From assembly GCA_900771365.1 (NCBI GenBank), contig CAAGNU010000078.1, positions 1-8,921 on the forward strand: a DNA stretch of 8,921 bases, in the 5' to 3' direction. Position numbers and translations under genes: made by a program. Positions within the stretch are counted from its first letter, which is position 1, and each line of letters begins with the position of its first letter. This stretch comes from Bacteroidales bacterium (GTDB lineage Bacteria > Bacteroidota > Bacteroidia > Bacteroidales > P3). The notes under the pieces were generated by a model, which ran no database searches, was not told the origin of the DNA, and saw only the letters and a list, made by a program, of their open reading frames with translations. Positions 1 through 7,656 of this stretch are shown one piece after another.

Positions 1-7
1 AACTTTG
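1..7 (+). promoter_or_regulatory. Probable Bacteroidetes -7 promoter element cut by the window edge
   Basis: The window opens with AACTTTG, which matches the Bacteroidetes sigma factor -7 consensus TAnnTTTG if the base just outside the window is T. The same AACTTTGCA string occurs in the ATPase promoter on the minus strand. A transcript starting a few bases downstream would carry a leader of roughly 80 nt ahead of the DedA gene. The -33 element lies outside the window and cannot be checked. Confidence 0.4.
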
Positions 8-43
8 CAGCACGAAAATAATCCAGCTGAATGATGGGTTAAC

Positions 44-87
44 GGGTTCTGCCCATTCAGGAGGCAAAAAATGAATTTATAGAACCC
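44..87 (+). promoter_or_regulatory. Leader hairpin with a strong Shine-Dalgarno and a 3-codon mini-ORF
   Basis: GGGTTCT (44-50) can pair with AGAACCC (81-87). Inside this stem is a perfect AGGAGG (59-64), followed six bases later by ATGAATTTATAG (71-82), a Met-Asn-Leu-stop reading frame. It is out of frame with the DedA gene, which begins 11 bp after the mini-ORF stop. GCC (51-53) can also pair with GGC (63-65), which would hide part of the Shine-Dalgarno. The sequence elements are real; that they form a translated leader or a regulatory switch is inference, and chance is possible because the stem is only 7 bp. Confidence 0.25.
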
Positions 88-93
88 ACCATA

Positions 94-960
94 ATGAATA
101 TCGACTCCTCTATGAAAAAAATCCTGATGATTGCGAGCCTATGTCTCGCCCTCTTCTGTGTCCAGTCCGTTTGGGCTCAGACCCCCGAGCAACAGGCTCA
201 GCCTGTAGAACAAATCGCCCCGAACGACCTATCCGCTAATGTCGTCAGCCCTGTTGCTGCAACCGATCAAAACAACATCGCCGAACAGGTTCGTGGCGTG
301 GATGGTGACTCGTCGGGGTTCGTCTCAAAAGTGTTGCTTTGGTACGATGCCAACATGAATTATACTGCTGTTGGAGCCTTGATGACACTCGAAAGCTCCT
401 TTATTCCATTTCCTTCCGAGGTGGTTATCCCTCCTGCTGTATATATCGCTTCCAATCCCGACTCGCGGAGCGGCATGAAACTCTGGCTCATCGTCCTTAT
501 CGGAACCTTGGGTGCCATGCTGGGTGCCTATATCAACTATTTCCTTTCACGTTGGCTGGGCCGTCCTATCATCTACGCTTTTGCTGACAGTAAACTCGGC
601 CATATCCTCCAGCTCTCCAAGGAAAAGGTGCAACGAGCTGAGACCTATTTCAACGACCACGGCAATATCTCCACCCTTGTCGGACGCCTCATCCCAGTCA
701 TTCGCCAGCTCATTTCTATCCCTGCCGGCCTCTCCAAGATGAATATTGCAGCCTTCTCGCTCTTCACCTTTATTGGTGCTGCTGTATGGAACTGCATCCT
801 CGCCCTCCTCGGCTATTTGGCCTATCAGGCTGCCGACCCATCAGTTATTGAGAAGTACAGCCACCAGCTCTCAGTCATCTTGATTGTGCTTTTCTGCGCC
901 TTTATAGCTTTCGTCGTAATCCGTGCCATTATCAAGAAAAAAAAGAATGCCAATGTCTGA
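94..960 (+). CDS. DedA-family inner-membrane protein with N-terminal signal peptide
   Basis: This is a member of the DedA / SNARE-associated (PF09335) family of polytopic membrane proteins, which are linked to envelope homeostasis; some members act in lipid-carrier recycling. Diagnostic motifs are E-SSFIPFPS-E (residues 100-109, acidic ends conserved), a Gly-rich GTLGAMLGAYINY segment leading to WLGRP, and RLIPVIR (198-204) followed by the AGLSKM segment and a Trp/Gly-rich last pair of helices. Residues 7-29 form a signal peptide (MKK, hydrophobic core, VWAQ). A Gln/Pro/Ala-rich linker of about 50 residues follows, so the protein is longer than the usual 200-220 residues of the family. ATG at 112 (residue 7) is an equally good start because it begins the signal peptide directly; neither start has a Shine-Dalgarno. 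The C-terminus is Lys-rich (cytoplasmic). The transported substrate cannot be told from sequence. Confidence 0.92.
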   Translation: MNIDSSMKKILMIASLCLALFCVQSVWAQTPEQQAQPVEQIAPNDLSANVVSPVAATDQNNIAEQVRGVDGDSSGFVSKVLLWYDANMNYTAVGALMTLESSFIPFPSEVVIPPAVYIASNPDSRSGMKLWLIVLIGTLGAMLGAYINYFLSRWLGRPIIYAFADSKLGHILQLSKEKVQRAETYFNDHGNISTLVGRLIPVIRQLISIPAGLSKMNIAAFSLFTFIGAAVWNCILALLGYLAYQAADPSVIEKYSHQLSVILIVLFCAFIAFVVIRAIIKKKKNANV

Positions 961-1126
961 AAATGATCATCAGGAAGAGGTCGATCGCAAGATTGATTTC
1001 GCCCGAGCCTTCATGCGCAAGGACCGTCCGCTTCCCAAGCCGGGCTGCAGCTGGGCATTCTTCATTTTTCTGGGTCTGCTGACGCTGGGCCTTGCCATTA
1101 TGTATATGATGTATAAAACTCAGTAA
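947..1126 (+). CDS. Small single-span membrane protein, unknown function
   Basis: This is a 59-codon frame that starts inside the end of the DedA gene (14-bp overlap from ATG 947, or 8 bp from ATG 953) and stops 7 bp before sufS. The N-terminal half is charged (Glu, Asp, Lys, Arg) and ends in RKDRPLPKPGC. The C-terminal half is one hydrophobic helix of about 20 residues (WAFFIFLGLLTLGLAIMYMM) ending in YKTQ, so a cytoplasmic N-terminus with a tail anchor is likely. The reading frame also extends to an ATG at 923, but that start lies deep inside the DedA gene. The tight overlap suggests translational coupling with DedA. I do not recognise a family. The main support is the packed arrangement and the clear soluble-then-membrane layout. 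Confidence 0.7.
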   Translation: MPMSENDHQEEVDRKIDFARAFMRKDRPLPKPGCSWAFFIFLGLLTLGLAIMYMMYKTQ

Positions 1127-1133
1127 TACTGCC

Positions 1134-2327
1134 ATGGAATTTCCTATACTCAACACACAAGTCTACAAACACCGTTTGGTCTACCTCGATAATGCCGCCA
1201 CCACCCAAAAGCCTGAGCAGGTTATCCAGGTCCTCTGCGACTACTATCGTACCCTCAACAGCAACATTCATCGTGGCGCTCATCACCTCGCCGCAGAAGC
1301 TACTGAGCGCTATGAAGAAGTTCGCCGAAAGGTTCAACAGTTTATCAATGCTCGTAGCTCCAATGAGATTGTCTTTACCCGTGGCACTACTGAGAGCATC
1401 AACCTCGTAGCCTCCTCTTTTGGCCGCCGATACCTCGGCAAGGGTGACGAAGTCATCGTTTCTGGTATGGAGCACCATTCCGACATCGTCCCCTGGCAGC
1501 TTGCTTGTGAGCTTGCTGGAGCCCGCCTCCGCGTGATACCATTCTCGGATGAAGGCGTGTTAGACATAGATGCTTATCAGAACCTCTTCAACGAGCATAC
1601 CCGTATCGTGGCTTGCAACCATGTGTCAAACACCCTTGGCACCATCAACCCTATCCGAGAACTTACCCAGATAGCCCATGCCCACAATGTTCCCATCCTC
1701 ATCGATGGTGCACAGGCCGTGGCCCATATTGCCGTGGATGTGCAAGAAATAGGCTGCGACTTCTATTGTTTCTCGGGTCATAAGATGTACGCACCTATGG
1801 GGGTGGGTGTGATGTATGGTCGCGAGGAACTTCTGGGTACGCTGCCTCCTTATCAGGGTGGCGGCGAGATGATCAAAGATGTCACCTTCGAGCGAACAAC
1901 CTATAACGAGCTGCCTTTCCGCTTCGAGGCAGGCACACCTTCTGTAGGCGATGTCTTAGGCCTCGGTGCCGCTATCGACTGGATGAAGGAACAAGGTCTT
2001 GATAAGATTGCTATACATGAGGACGACCTCCTCCGCTATGCCACTGAACAGCTGCGTCAAGTGCCGGGTATACGGTTCATCGGTACTGCGCCTCACAAAG
2101 CGGGCGTCATATCCTTTCTCGTTGGACAGGCTCATCCCTATGATGTAGGCACGCTCCTTGACAAACTCGGCATAGCCGTCCGCACAGGCCATCACTGCAC
2201 CCAGCCCATCATGGACCGCTACGGCATCCCGGGCACCGTTCGCGCCTCTTTTGCCGCCTATACTACTCGCGAAGATATCGATTCCCTCGTGGCTGCCTTG
2301 CTCCGCATCGCCCCGATGCTTGAGTAG
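1134..2327 (+). CDS. sufS: Cysteine desulfurase, SufS type (class V aminotransferase fold)
   Basis: This PLP enzyme takes sulfur from L-cysteine, giving alanine and an enzyme-bound persulfide for Fe-S cluster assembly. The N-terminal motif VYLDNAATTQKP is typical of the family. HHSDIVPWQ lies in the cofactor region, DGAQ (191-194) carries the Asp and Gln that contact the pyridine ring, and FSGHK places the Schiff-base lysine at K217. The catalytic cysteine is C355 in RTGHHCTQP, followed by GTVRASFAAYTT, the usual group II (SufS/CsdA) signature. At 397 residues it is only slightly short of typical SufS (about 405), because the N-terminus begins directly at EFPIL. No Shine-Dalgarno is visible. 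It sits 7 bp after the small membrane protein. No sufBCD, sufE or sufU is in view, so the assignment to the SUF system rests on sequence type, and a CsdA-like role is possible. Confidence 0.93.
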   Translation: MEFPILNTQVYKHRLVYLDNAATTQKPEQVIQVLCDYYRTLNSNIHRGAHHLAAEATERYEEVRRKVQQFINARSSNEIVFTRGTTESINLVASSFGRRYLGKGDEVIVSGMEHHSDIVPWQLACELAGARLRVIPFSDEGVLDIDAYQNLFNEHTRIVACNHVSNTLGTINPIRELTQIAHAHNVPILIDGAQAVAHIAVDVQEIGCDFYCFSGHKMYAPMGVGVMYGREELLGTLPPYQGGGEMIKDVTFERTTYNELPFRFEAGTPSVGDVLGLGAAIDWMKEQGLDKIAIHEDDLLRYATEQLRQVPGIRFIGTAPHKAGVISFLVGQAHPYDVGTLLDKLGIAVRTGHHCTQPIMDRYGIPGTVRASFAAYTTREDIDSLVAALLRIAPMLE

Positions 2328-2405
2328 GAGAGGCCGTAAACACCAAACTGAACATTAACCTCAACACGGCCGTAGGCCTTTGAAGAAATAATAATATAGA
2401 ACAGG

Positions 2406-4064
2406 ATGCTACAAACCTTACATATTGAAAACTACGCACTGATTCACGAGACTGATATCACCTTTCACAACGGCTTTGTCGCCATCACGGGTGAGACGGG
2501 CGCGGGTAAGTCTATCCTTTTAGGTGCACTAGGACTCCTTCTGGGCCAGCGTGCCGACACGCAGGTGCTCTCCGACAAGGAACGCAAGTGCATTGTTGAG
2601 GCCACCTTCGACATCACGGGATTGGGCTTACGACCCCTCTTCGATGATAACGATGTCGATTATGACGACCACCTCATCCTCCGTCGCGAGATTCTCCCCT
2701 CTGCCAAGAGTCGTGCTTTTGTTAACGATTCGCCAGCCAGTGTGCAGTTCCTCAAAGAATTAGGTGTTCATATCCTGGATATCCATTCCCAGTATCAGAC
2801 ACTCACGCTCACCGATGGACTCTTCCAGACCCGGCTTCTTGACACTTTTTCAGACTCTGCGCTGCTTACCACCTATCAGAAACTCTATCATCAGTATGTT
2901 GCTTTAAAGCACCAGCTTGAGCAGCTTACCGCCCAGGATGCTGAAAACAGCAAGACGCAGGATTACAACCGATTCCTCTTTGATGAGCTCGCTGCTGCCA
3001 AGCTTCAGCCCGATGAACAGCAGGAATTAGAGGAGGAGGCACGACTCCTTGAGCATACAGGCACTATAAAAGAGTCTCTTTCAGCCGTTAGCGCTCTTTG
3101 TTATGGTATGGACGAGGGTGAAGATGGCGCTATTCCTCGCCTTGTAGCAGCACGCAGTAGCCTTGCCTATGTCACCTCTTTCCATGCCGACATCGAGACC
3201 TTCCACCAGCGTCTCGACTCTGTTGTTATTGAGCTTCAGGACCTCGTCTCCGAGGTTGCCGCTCTTGATGATAAGCTTCAGTTTTCCCCTGAGCGCCAAA
3301 TCTTTGTCAACGAGCGTCTCGACCTCATCTATCGTCTGGAGAAAAAACATAATGTCGATTCTATAACTGCTCTGCTCGACATACAGCAACGTCTCGATAT
3401 GCAGCTTCAAGAGGCTGAAAGCCTTGATGATCGCATCCGCGAGGTCATGGAGCAGGTCGACCATGTCTTCGGCCAGCTTCAGCAGGCTGCTGAGCGCCTC
3501 ACTGCTGCTCGCCAACAAGCCGGCAGCCTTCTTCAGCAGCAATTGCTGCCGATCCTTGCCCTCCTAGGCATGGCTTCGGCCCGCATTGTTGTCGGCATAT
3601 CCCCCGCAGCCAACTATGGCCCTATGGGCCATGACAGTGTACAGTTCCTTTTCAACGCCAACCAAGGCGGTACGTTGCATCCTGTCTCTGAAGTGGCTTC
3701 GGGTGGTGAACTTTCGCGCCTCATGTTGGCTATCAAATCTGTGGTCACCCGCCGCAGCTTGCTGCCCACCATCATTTTCGACGAGATTGATAGCGGCGTC
3801 TCGGGCGATATCTCTGTGGCTGTGGGAAAGATTATGCACCAGATGGCCGACCACATGCAGGTCATAGCCATTTCCCACCTCCCCCAGATTGCAGCCAAGG
3901 CCAGCCAGCATCTCAAGGTGGCCAAGGGAATAGAGGCCGACCGCACAATCTCCCGTATTCGACCGCTCGACTCCGAGGAGCGTATTCACGAAATCGCCGT
4001 CATGCTCTCGTCCAACCCACCCACTACTGCGGCACTTCAGACCGCCCGAGAATTAATGTCATAA
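2406..4064 (+). CDS. recN: DNA repair protein RecN (SMC-like ATPase)
   Basis: RecN is a cytoplasmic SMC-family ATPase that is recruited to DNA double-strand breaks and promotes recombinational repair. The head domain is split. The N-terminal part has LHIENYALI and Walker A GETGAGKS (29-36). The C-terminal part has the ABC signature SGGELSRL (from 432), Walker B IIFDEID with D459 and E460 followed by SGVSG, and the switch histidine H491 in ISHLPQIA. Between them, roughly residues 160-390, lies a Glu/Gln/Leu-rich coiled coil. The 552 residues match the normal family length of about 550. The gap before it (2328-2405) contains GGCCGT (2332-2337) and a downstream ACGGCC that could form a weak stem, but I see no convincing promoter. 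The M23 peptidase gene follows after 12 bp, so co-transcription is likely. Confidence 0.96.
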   Translation: MLQTLHIENYALIHETDITFHNGFVAITGETGAGKSILLGALGLLLGQRADTQVLSDKERKCIVEATFDITGLGLRPLFDDNDVDYDDHLILRREILPSAKSRAFVNDSPASVQFLKELGVHILDIHSQYQTLTLTDGLFQTRLLDTFSDSALLTTYQKLYHQYVALKHQLEQLTAQDAENSKTQDYNRFLFDELAAAKLQPDEQQELEEEARLLEHTGTIKESLSAVSALCYGMDEGEDGAIPRLVAARSSLAYVTSFHADIETFHQRLDSVVIELQDLVSEVAALDDKLQFSPERQIFVNERLDLIYRLEKKHNVDSITALLDIQQRLDMQLQEAESLDDRIREVMEQVDHVFGQLQQAAERLTAARQQAGSLLQQQLLPILALLGMASARIVVGISPAANYGPMGHDSVQFLFNANQGGTLHPVSEVASGGELSRLMLAIKSVVTRRSLLPTIIFDEIDSGVSGDISVAVGKIMHQMADHMQVIAISHLPQIAAKASQHLKVAKGIEADRTISRIRPLDSEERIHEIAVMLSSNPPTTAALQTARELMS

Positions 4065-4076
4065 ACGCCAGTCATT

Positions 4077-5828
4077 ATGAAAAAGACCCTTACGCTCACC
4101 CTTTTATTGCTCTCCGTCTTGTTGTCTCAGGCTCAGACCAAACGCCTTCCACAGCTTGACTTCCCCCTGCATCTCATGCCGGCTCCTTCTGGCACGTTTG
4201 CCGAGGTCCGTTCCAACCATTTCCATAGCGGTGTAGACCTTCGCATTGGGGGCGAGGATGGTATAGGCACCCCCGTCTATGCTCCGGCTGACGGCTATGT
4301 CATCCGTCTGCGTGTCTCGGCCTATAGCGGCGGAAAGATGCTCTACATAGCCCATCCTGGCGGCATCACTACCGTCTATTTCCACCTCGACGGCTACAAT
4401 GGCGCTATCGCCGACTATGTCTATAACATTCAGCGCAAAAAGGAGTCCTATGCCTTCGATACCACTCTCGCCGAGGGCGTGCTGCCCATTCATAAGGGCG
4501 ACCTTGTGGCCTTTGCTGGCAACTCTGGTGCGAGCGGCGGCCCCCATCTCCACTACGAGGTTCGCGACACCCGTACCTTTGATGTCTTTAACCCCCTCGC
4601 TTATGGTGTGAAACTTAGCGACCACACGGCTCCCACCATTCGCGGCATCCGTGTGCTGCCCGTCGACCGCCATAGTCGCGTTAACGGAAGCAAAGAGCCT
4701 CACCAACTCTCTCTCGCCGACGATTCCATGGCCCTCGGCACCATCAATAACCCACTCTCCGTTATTGGGCGCTTCTACCTCTCTGTCTACGCTACCGACT
4801 GCTCCGAAGGCTCCACGCCCCGCAACGGCTACGACCGTATCGACATCTGGGTTGACGGCATCCCCTTCTTCCAGTACCGCATGGAACGCCTCGCCTTCGC
4901 CGAGACTCGCGGCATCAACGCCCAGCTCGACTACGACAAGTACCTCGCCTCTAAGCAGGGCTATATCATCACCCGCCGTCTCGAAGGCGACCCCATACGC
5001 CCCGCCCGCACCTTTGGTGACGGCAGCATCGGCTTCATCGATAGCGACACCACCCTCCACCGCATCACCGTGGCCGTCTCCGACTACAACGGCAACCAGG
5101 CCGTCCGCGTCCTCTATGTCCGCAACAGCCTTGAACGCCTTGTGCCCATGCACGAAATCCCCGAGCATCCATCCTATCATCTGGCATCCGACAGCCTCTT
5201 CATGCGCTGGCCCCTCAGCGTCAGCCGTGGCGATTATCAGATAGAGATGCCCTCCCACATGGTCTACTACGACGACCAGCTCCTCCACGGCACCCAGAAG
5301 GACCGCCGCTATCTCTCGCCCATCCTCACCGTCAAGCCCTGGCGCAGCCCCTATCCGCCACATTACACCTACCAGATCCGCGTGCCCCTGCTCATAGGCT
5401 ACGAGCCTGAGCAGCAAGTTATCTGCAGCCTTAACGGCACCAGCCTCTCCGCCCTTCCCACCCGCGTGGTGGAACGCCGCATCGAGGGCAAATATGGACG
5501 TTGGCTTGAGGCCGACTCTCGCGTATTTGGCAACTTTGTCGTGGCCGTTGATACAACTGCGCCCTACGTCAAGCCCATCAACTTCAAGCAGGGCGGCAAA
5601 GCTCCCAAGGTGCTCAATATGAAGATGGGCGACAACCTCTCGGGCGTGAGCGAATACCGCTGCTTCGTCAACGAGCAGTGGGTCCTCGCCGAGTTCGACG
5701 GCAAGACAGCCACTCTCAGCATCGACCTCAAGCAGGCCGACCCCTACGCCACCACCCTCGACCTCACCATCTTCCTCACCGACTGCTGCGGCAACCACAA
5801 AGAAATCAACTACAGCCTCACGAGGTGA
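4077..5828 (+). CDS. Secreted M23-family metallopeptidase (LytM/peptidoglycan endopeptidase fold)
   Basis: The protein starts with a signal peptide (MKKTLTLTLLLLSVLLSQA, cleavage likely near residue 19), so it acts in the periplasm or at the envelope. The M23 catalytic domain comes early. HSGVD gives zinc ligands H50 and D54, GTPVYAPADGYV is the typical core strand, and GPHLHYEV carries H157 and the third zinc ligand H159. All four expected residues are present, so it is probably an active enzyme cutting peptide cross-links in peptidoglycan, although some M23 proteins act as regulators. About 400 further residues are beta-rich with Ig-like character (repeated D-G and YxxR strands) and no second recognised catalytic motif; this long C-terminal region is common in Bacteroidetes homologues. 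It lies 12 bp after recN. The 3' half is rich in C-ending codons, which leaves the antisense strand open for over 560 codons. The substrate is not predictable from sequence. Confidence 0.92.
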   Translation: MKKTLTLTLLLLSVLLSQAQTKRLPQLDFPLHLMPAPSGTFAEVRSNHFHSGVDLRIGGEDGIGTPVYAPADGYVIRLRVSAYSGGKMLYIAHPGGITTVYFHLDGYNGAIADYVYNIQRKKESYAFDTTLAEGVLPIHKGDLVAFAGNSGASGGPHLHYEVRDTRTFDVFNPLAYGVKLSDHTAPTIRGIRVLPVDRHSRVNGSKEPHQLSLADDSMALGTINNPLSVIGRFYLSVYATDCSEGSTPRNGYDRIDIWVDGIPFFQYRMERLAFAETRGINAQLDYDKYLASKQGYIITRRLEGDPIRPARTFGDGSIGFIDSDTTLHRITVAVSDYNGNQAVRVLYVRNSLERLVPMHEIPEHPSYHLASDSLFMRWPLSVSRGDYQIEMPSHMVYYDDQLLHGTQKDRRYLSPILTVKPWRSPYPPHYTYQIRVPLLIGYEPEQQVICSLNGTSLSALPTRVVERRIEGKYGRWLEADSRVFGNFVVAVDTTAPYVKPINFKQGGKAPKVLNMKMGDNLSGVSEYRCFVNEQWVLAEFDGKTATLSIDLKQADPYATTLDLTIFLTDCCGNHKEINYSLTR

Positions 5829-5909
5829 GGGGGGTAATTGAGAATTGAAAATTGAAAATTGAGAATGAGGCTGACGCGGTTTTGAGTTAAGAGTTAAGAG
5901 TTAAGAGTT

Positions 5910-5949
5910 AAGAGGGACAGTCCTGTTCAAGAGGTGTGTCCCTCTTTTT
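5910..5949 (+). terminator. Terminator-like hairpin downstream of the M23 gene (copy 1)
   Basis: The 10-bp arms AAGAGGGACA (5910-5919... opening arm) and TGTCCCTCTT (closing at 5946) enclose an inner CCT/AGG pair and a GTTCAAG loop. The closing arm runs into a T tract that ends at 5949. This is the shape of a Rho-independent terminator for the recN-M23 transcript. It sits about 80 bp after the stop codon. The other strand has a weaker T tract, so stopping the convergent ATPase transcript is less certain. Confidence 0.6.
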
Positions 5950-6009
5950 AATTGAGAATTGAGAATTGAAAATTGAGAATTAGGTTGGCGCGGTTTTGAG
6001 TTAAGAGTT

Positions 6010-6050
6010 AAGAGGGACAGTCCTGTTCAAGAGGTGTGTCCCTCTTATTT
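6010..6050 (+). terminator. Second copy of the terminator-like hairpin
   Basis: The same hairpin as at 5910, with both arms and the loop unchanged, is repeated exactly 100 bp later. Here the closing arm is followed by ATTTAA rather than an unbroken T tract, so it is a weaker terminator. It probably exists because the surrounding unit was duplicated, not because two terminators were selected. Confidence 0.45.
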
Positions 6051-6108
6051 AATTGAGAATTGAAAATTGAGAATTGAGAATGAGGCTGGCGCGGTCATTT
6101 GTATTGTC

Positions 6109-6171
6109 AATTCACAATTCACTATTTACAATTCACTATTTACAATTCACTATTCACAATTCACAATTCAC
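6109..6171. repeat. Nine-copy heptanucleotide repeat (AATTCAC / TATTTAC)
   Basis: Nine consecutive 7-bp units are read as AATTCAC, AATTCAC, TATTTAC, AATTCAC, TATTTAC, AATTCAC, TATTCAC, AATTCAC, AATTCAC. The run ends 12 bp before the stop codon of the convergent ATPase gene. It shares the 7-bp period and AATT core with the AATTGAG runs upstream but differs in the remaining three bases and is nearer to the inverted orientation. Confidence 0.9.
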
Positions 6172-6183
6172 CGTTCTTGTCTC

Positions 6184-7458
6184 TCAATGCTTGAGGGCGC
6201 TTATTGGCACCACCATCACACTGTCGGGGCGCTTGTAGGCGCAATCGCCGACAGCCGTCAGCACCATCTTGAACGAGGGCTCCGGCATCTTGGTAGTGTC
6301 TATCTTCTGCGTCAGCTGGCAGAGCGTTTTGGCACCCTCGTTGATGAGCGTCTCGCCGCCGAGCTTGACCTCCACAAGCCCGTAGTGGCCGTTAGGCAGG
6401 TGTACCACGGCGTCGGCCTCAAGTCCGTTTTTGTCGCGGTAGTGCGCCACAGAGCCGTTCATTGCGTCGGCATACGTGCGCAGGTCGCGGACGCACAGCG
6501 TCTCAAAGAGCAGTCCGAAGGTATTGAGGTCGTTCATCAGGTCGGCGGGGCCGATGCCCAAGGCAGCCGTAGCTATCGAGGGGTCGGTGAAATAGCGTGT
6601 GTCGCCTGTCCTTATCGCCGTCTTGCTCCGTAGGTTGGGGTTCCAGGCGGGCATATCCTCGATGAGGAATATCTTCTTCAGCGCATCCACATACGAGGCG
6701 ATGGTGTCCTCGCTGAGCGTGCTGCCCTCGCCGGCAGCCATATCCCGCTGCAAGGCTGCTATGCTCACCTGTGCGCCCTGGCTGCGGGCGTAGCTGCGCA
6801 GCAGGCGGTGGGTGAAGGTGGCGTCGCGTCGCACGCTATCGACTTTGCTGATGTCGGTGCTGCACACTGCCTCGACATAGTTGCTCGGGGTCTTCAGCGC
6901 CAGCCGTTCCGACAGCTTCAGCGCCCCAGGCCATCCGCCACGGCACACCAGCGAGGCCATCCGTTTCAAGTCTGACGGCGTTGCAGCGCATACCTCCGGG
7001 GCTGTGCCCTCAAAGAGTGCTTGCAGACTGATGGCTCCGTTCGATTCGCCAGCCTCCCAGAGCGACAGCGTCCGCATCTTAACCCACGCGAAACGCCCAG
7101 CCCCAGAGTGGAAGATCTTTGATGTGTCGGCAGGCACGGCGGAGCCGGTGAAGATAAACTGTCCCGTCTCTTTGCGTCGGTCAACCAGAAAGCGCGCAGC
7201 GTCCCATAGCTTCGGTGCCATCTGCCATTCGTCTATCAGACGTGGCGTGGCGCCCTCCAGCAGATAGTTGGGTTGCGACTCGGCGAGCTGGAGGTTTGTC
7301 GCCTCGTGTTCGGGGTCGTTCATGTAGAGCACGCTGGCGGCATGATGCTCCGCCGTGGTGGTCTTGCCGCACCATTTCGGCCCCTCTATCAGCACTGCCC
7401 CCATGCTTGCCAACTGGTCTTGTACCACCTCATCGATTATGCGTTTTCTGTATTCCAT
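6184..7458 (-). CDS. AAA-type ATPase with C-terminal DUF4143 domain, function unknown
   Basis: The 424-residue protein has the layout of the widespread AAA_14 plus DUF4143 family. The N-terminal ATPase has Walker A GPKWCGKT (26-33), Walker B RLIDEWQ (73-79, D76/E77) and a sensor-like FIFTGS motif (101-106). A long helical region follows (about 130-300). The C-terminal part has E347-x-D349 and VEVK (E363, K365), the pattern of a PD-(D/E)xK nuclease fold, to which DUF4143 has been related; whether this copy cuts DNA is unknown. The start gives EYRKRIIDE, the usual family N-terminus. A TAnnTTTG promoter lies 21 bp upstream. The gene is convergent with the M23 gene and stands alone between repeat blocks, which fits a small accessory cargo gene. 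These proteins often occur in many paralogues per Bacteroidetes genome and their biological role is not established. Confidence 0.92.
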   Translation of the reverse strand: MEYRKRIIDEVVQDQLASMGAVLIEGPKWCGKTTTAEHHAASVLYMNDPEHEATNLQLAESQPNYLLEGATPRLIDEWQMAPKLWDAARFLVDRRKETGQFIFTGSAVPADTSKIFHSGAGRFAWVKMRTLSLWEAGESNGAISLQALFEGTAPEVCAATPSDLKRMASLVCRGGWPGALKLSERLALKTPSNYVEAVCSTDISKVDSVRRDATFTHRLLRSYARSQGAQVSIAALQRDMAAGEGSTLSEDTIASYVDALKKIFLIEDMPAWNPNLRSKTAIRTGDTRYFTDPSIATAALGIGPADLMNDLNTFGLLFETLCVRDLRTYADAMNGSVAHYRDKNGLEADAVVHLPNGHYGLVEVKLGGETLINEGAKTLCQLTQKIDTTKMPEPSFKMVLTAVGDCAYKRPDSVMVVPISALKH

Positions 7459-7478
7459 TCTATGCGTTTTTGAGATTG

Positions 7479-7529
7479 CAAAGTTACGACTTTTTTTTGA
7501 ATTGAATAGATTTTTTTTGCAACTTTTTT
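7479..7529 (-). promoter_or_regulatory. Promoter of the ATPase gene with upstream A-tracts
   Basis: Read on the minus strand, 7486-7479 is TAACTTTG, an exact match to the Bacteroidetes -7 consensus TAnnTTTG. It implies a very short leader before the start codon at 7458. Upstream on that strand are three A-tracts (opposite T runs at 7491-7498, 7511-7518 and 7524-7529), which could act like an UP element or bend the DNA. I find no clear TTTG-type -33 element at the expected spacing. Confidence 0.65.
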
Positions 7530-7656
7530 CGAGGTGTGTTTTGTGAATGTTTGTGTTTTTTGCTTGTCTCTTGCTTTAATATGCTGTATATTAGAGTGAT
7601 TATGTTTTACTGTTGGCTGTTTTTTGTGTGTAAATTAACGTCTGTTATGATTTCCG

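Larger units (their letters stand above)
5836..6096. repeat. Tandem ~100-bp intergenic unit, two full copies plus a partial third
   Basis: Each full unit runs in order: an AATTGAG/AATTGAA heptamer run, a GAGGCTG or TAGGTTG word, GCGCGG (GACGCGG in unit 1) plus TTTT, a GAGTTAA heptamer run, and a hairpin with arms AAGAGGGACA and TGTCCCTCTT. Unit 1 is about 5836-5949, unit 2 is 5950-6049, and a partial unit 3 (6051-6096) stops after GCGCGG. Unit 1 has four GAGTTAA copies (5884-5911) and unit 2 has two (5998-6011), so the GCGGT words are 114 bp apart while the hairpins are 100 bp apart. That 14-bp difference is exactly two heptamers and points to slippage. The block begins 7 bp after the M23 stop codon and holds no gene. 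Confidence 0.9.

Noticed and set aside
4104..5798. 564-codon open frame antisense to the M23 gene
   Set aside because: It is the shadow of C-ending codons in the M23 gene, is Val/Ala/Gly/Asp-rich without domains, and the plus strand carries a signal peptide and all M23 zinc residues.
6067..6633. 188-codon plus-strand frame opposite the ATPase C-terminus
   Set aside because: It begins in the heptamer tract and continues as the antisense of the DUF4143 region, so it is a shadow frame.
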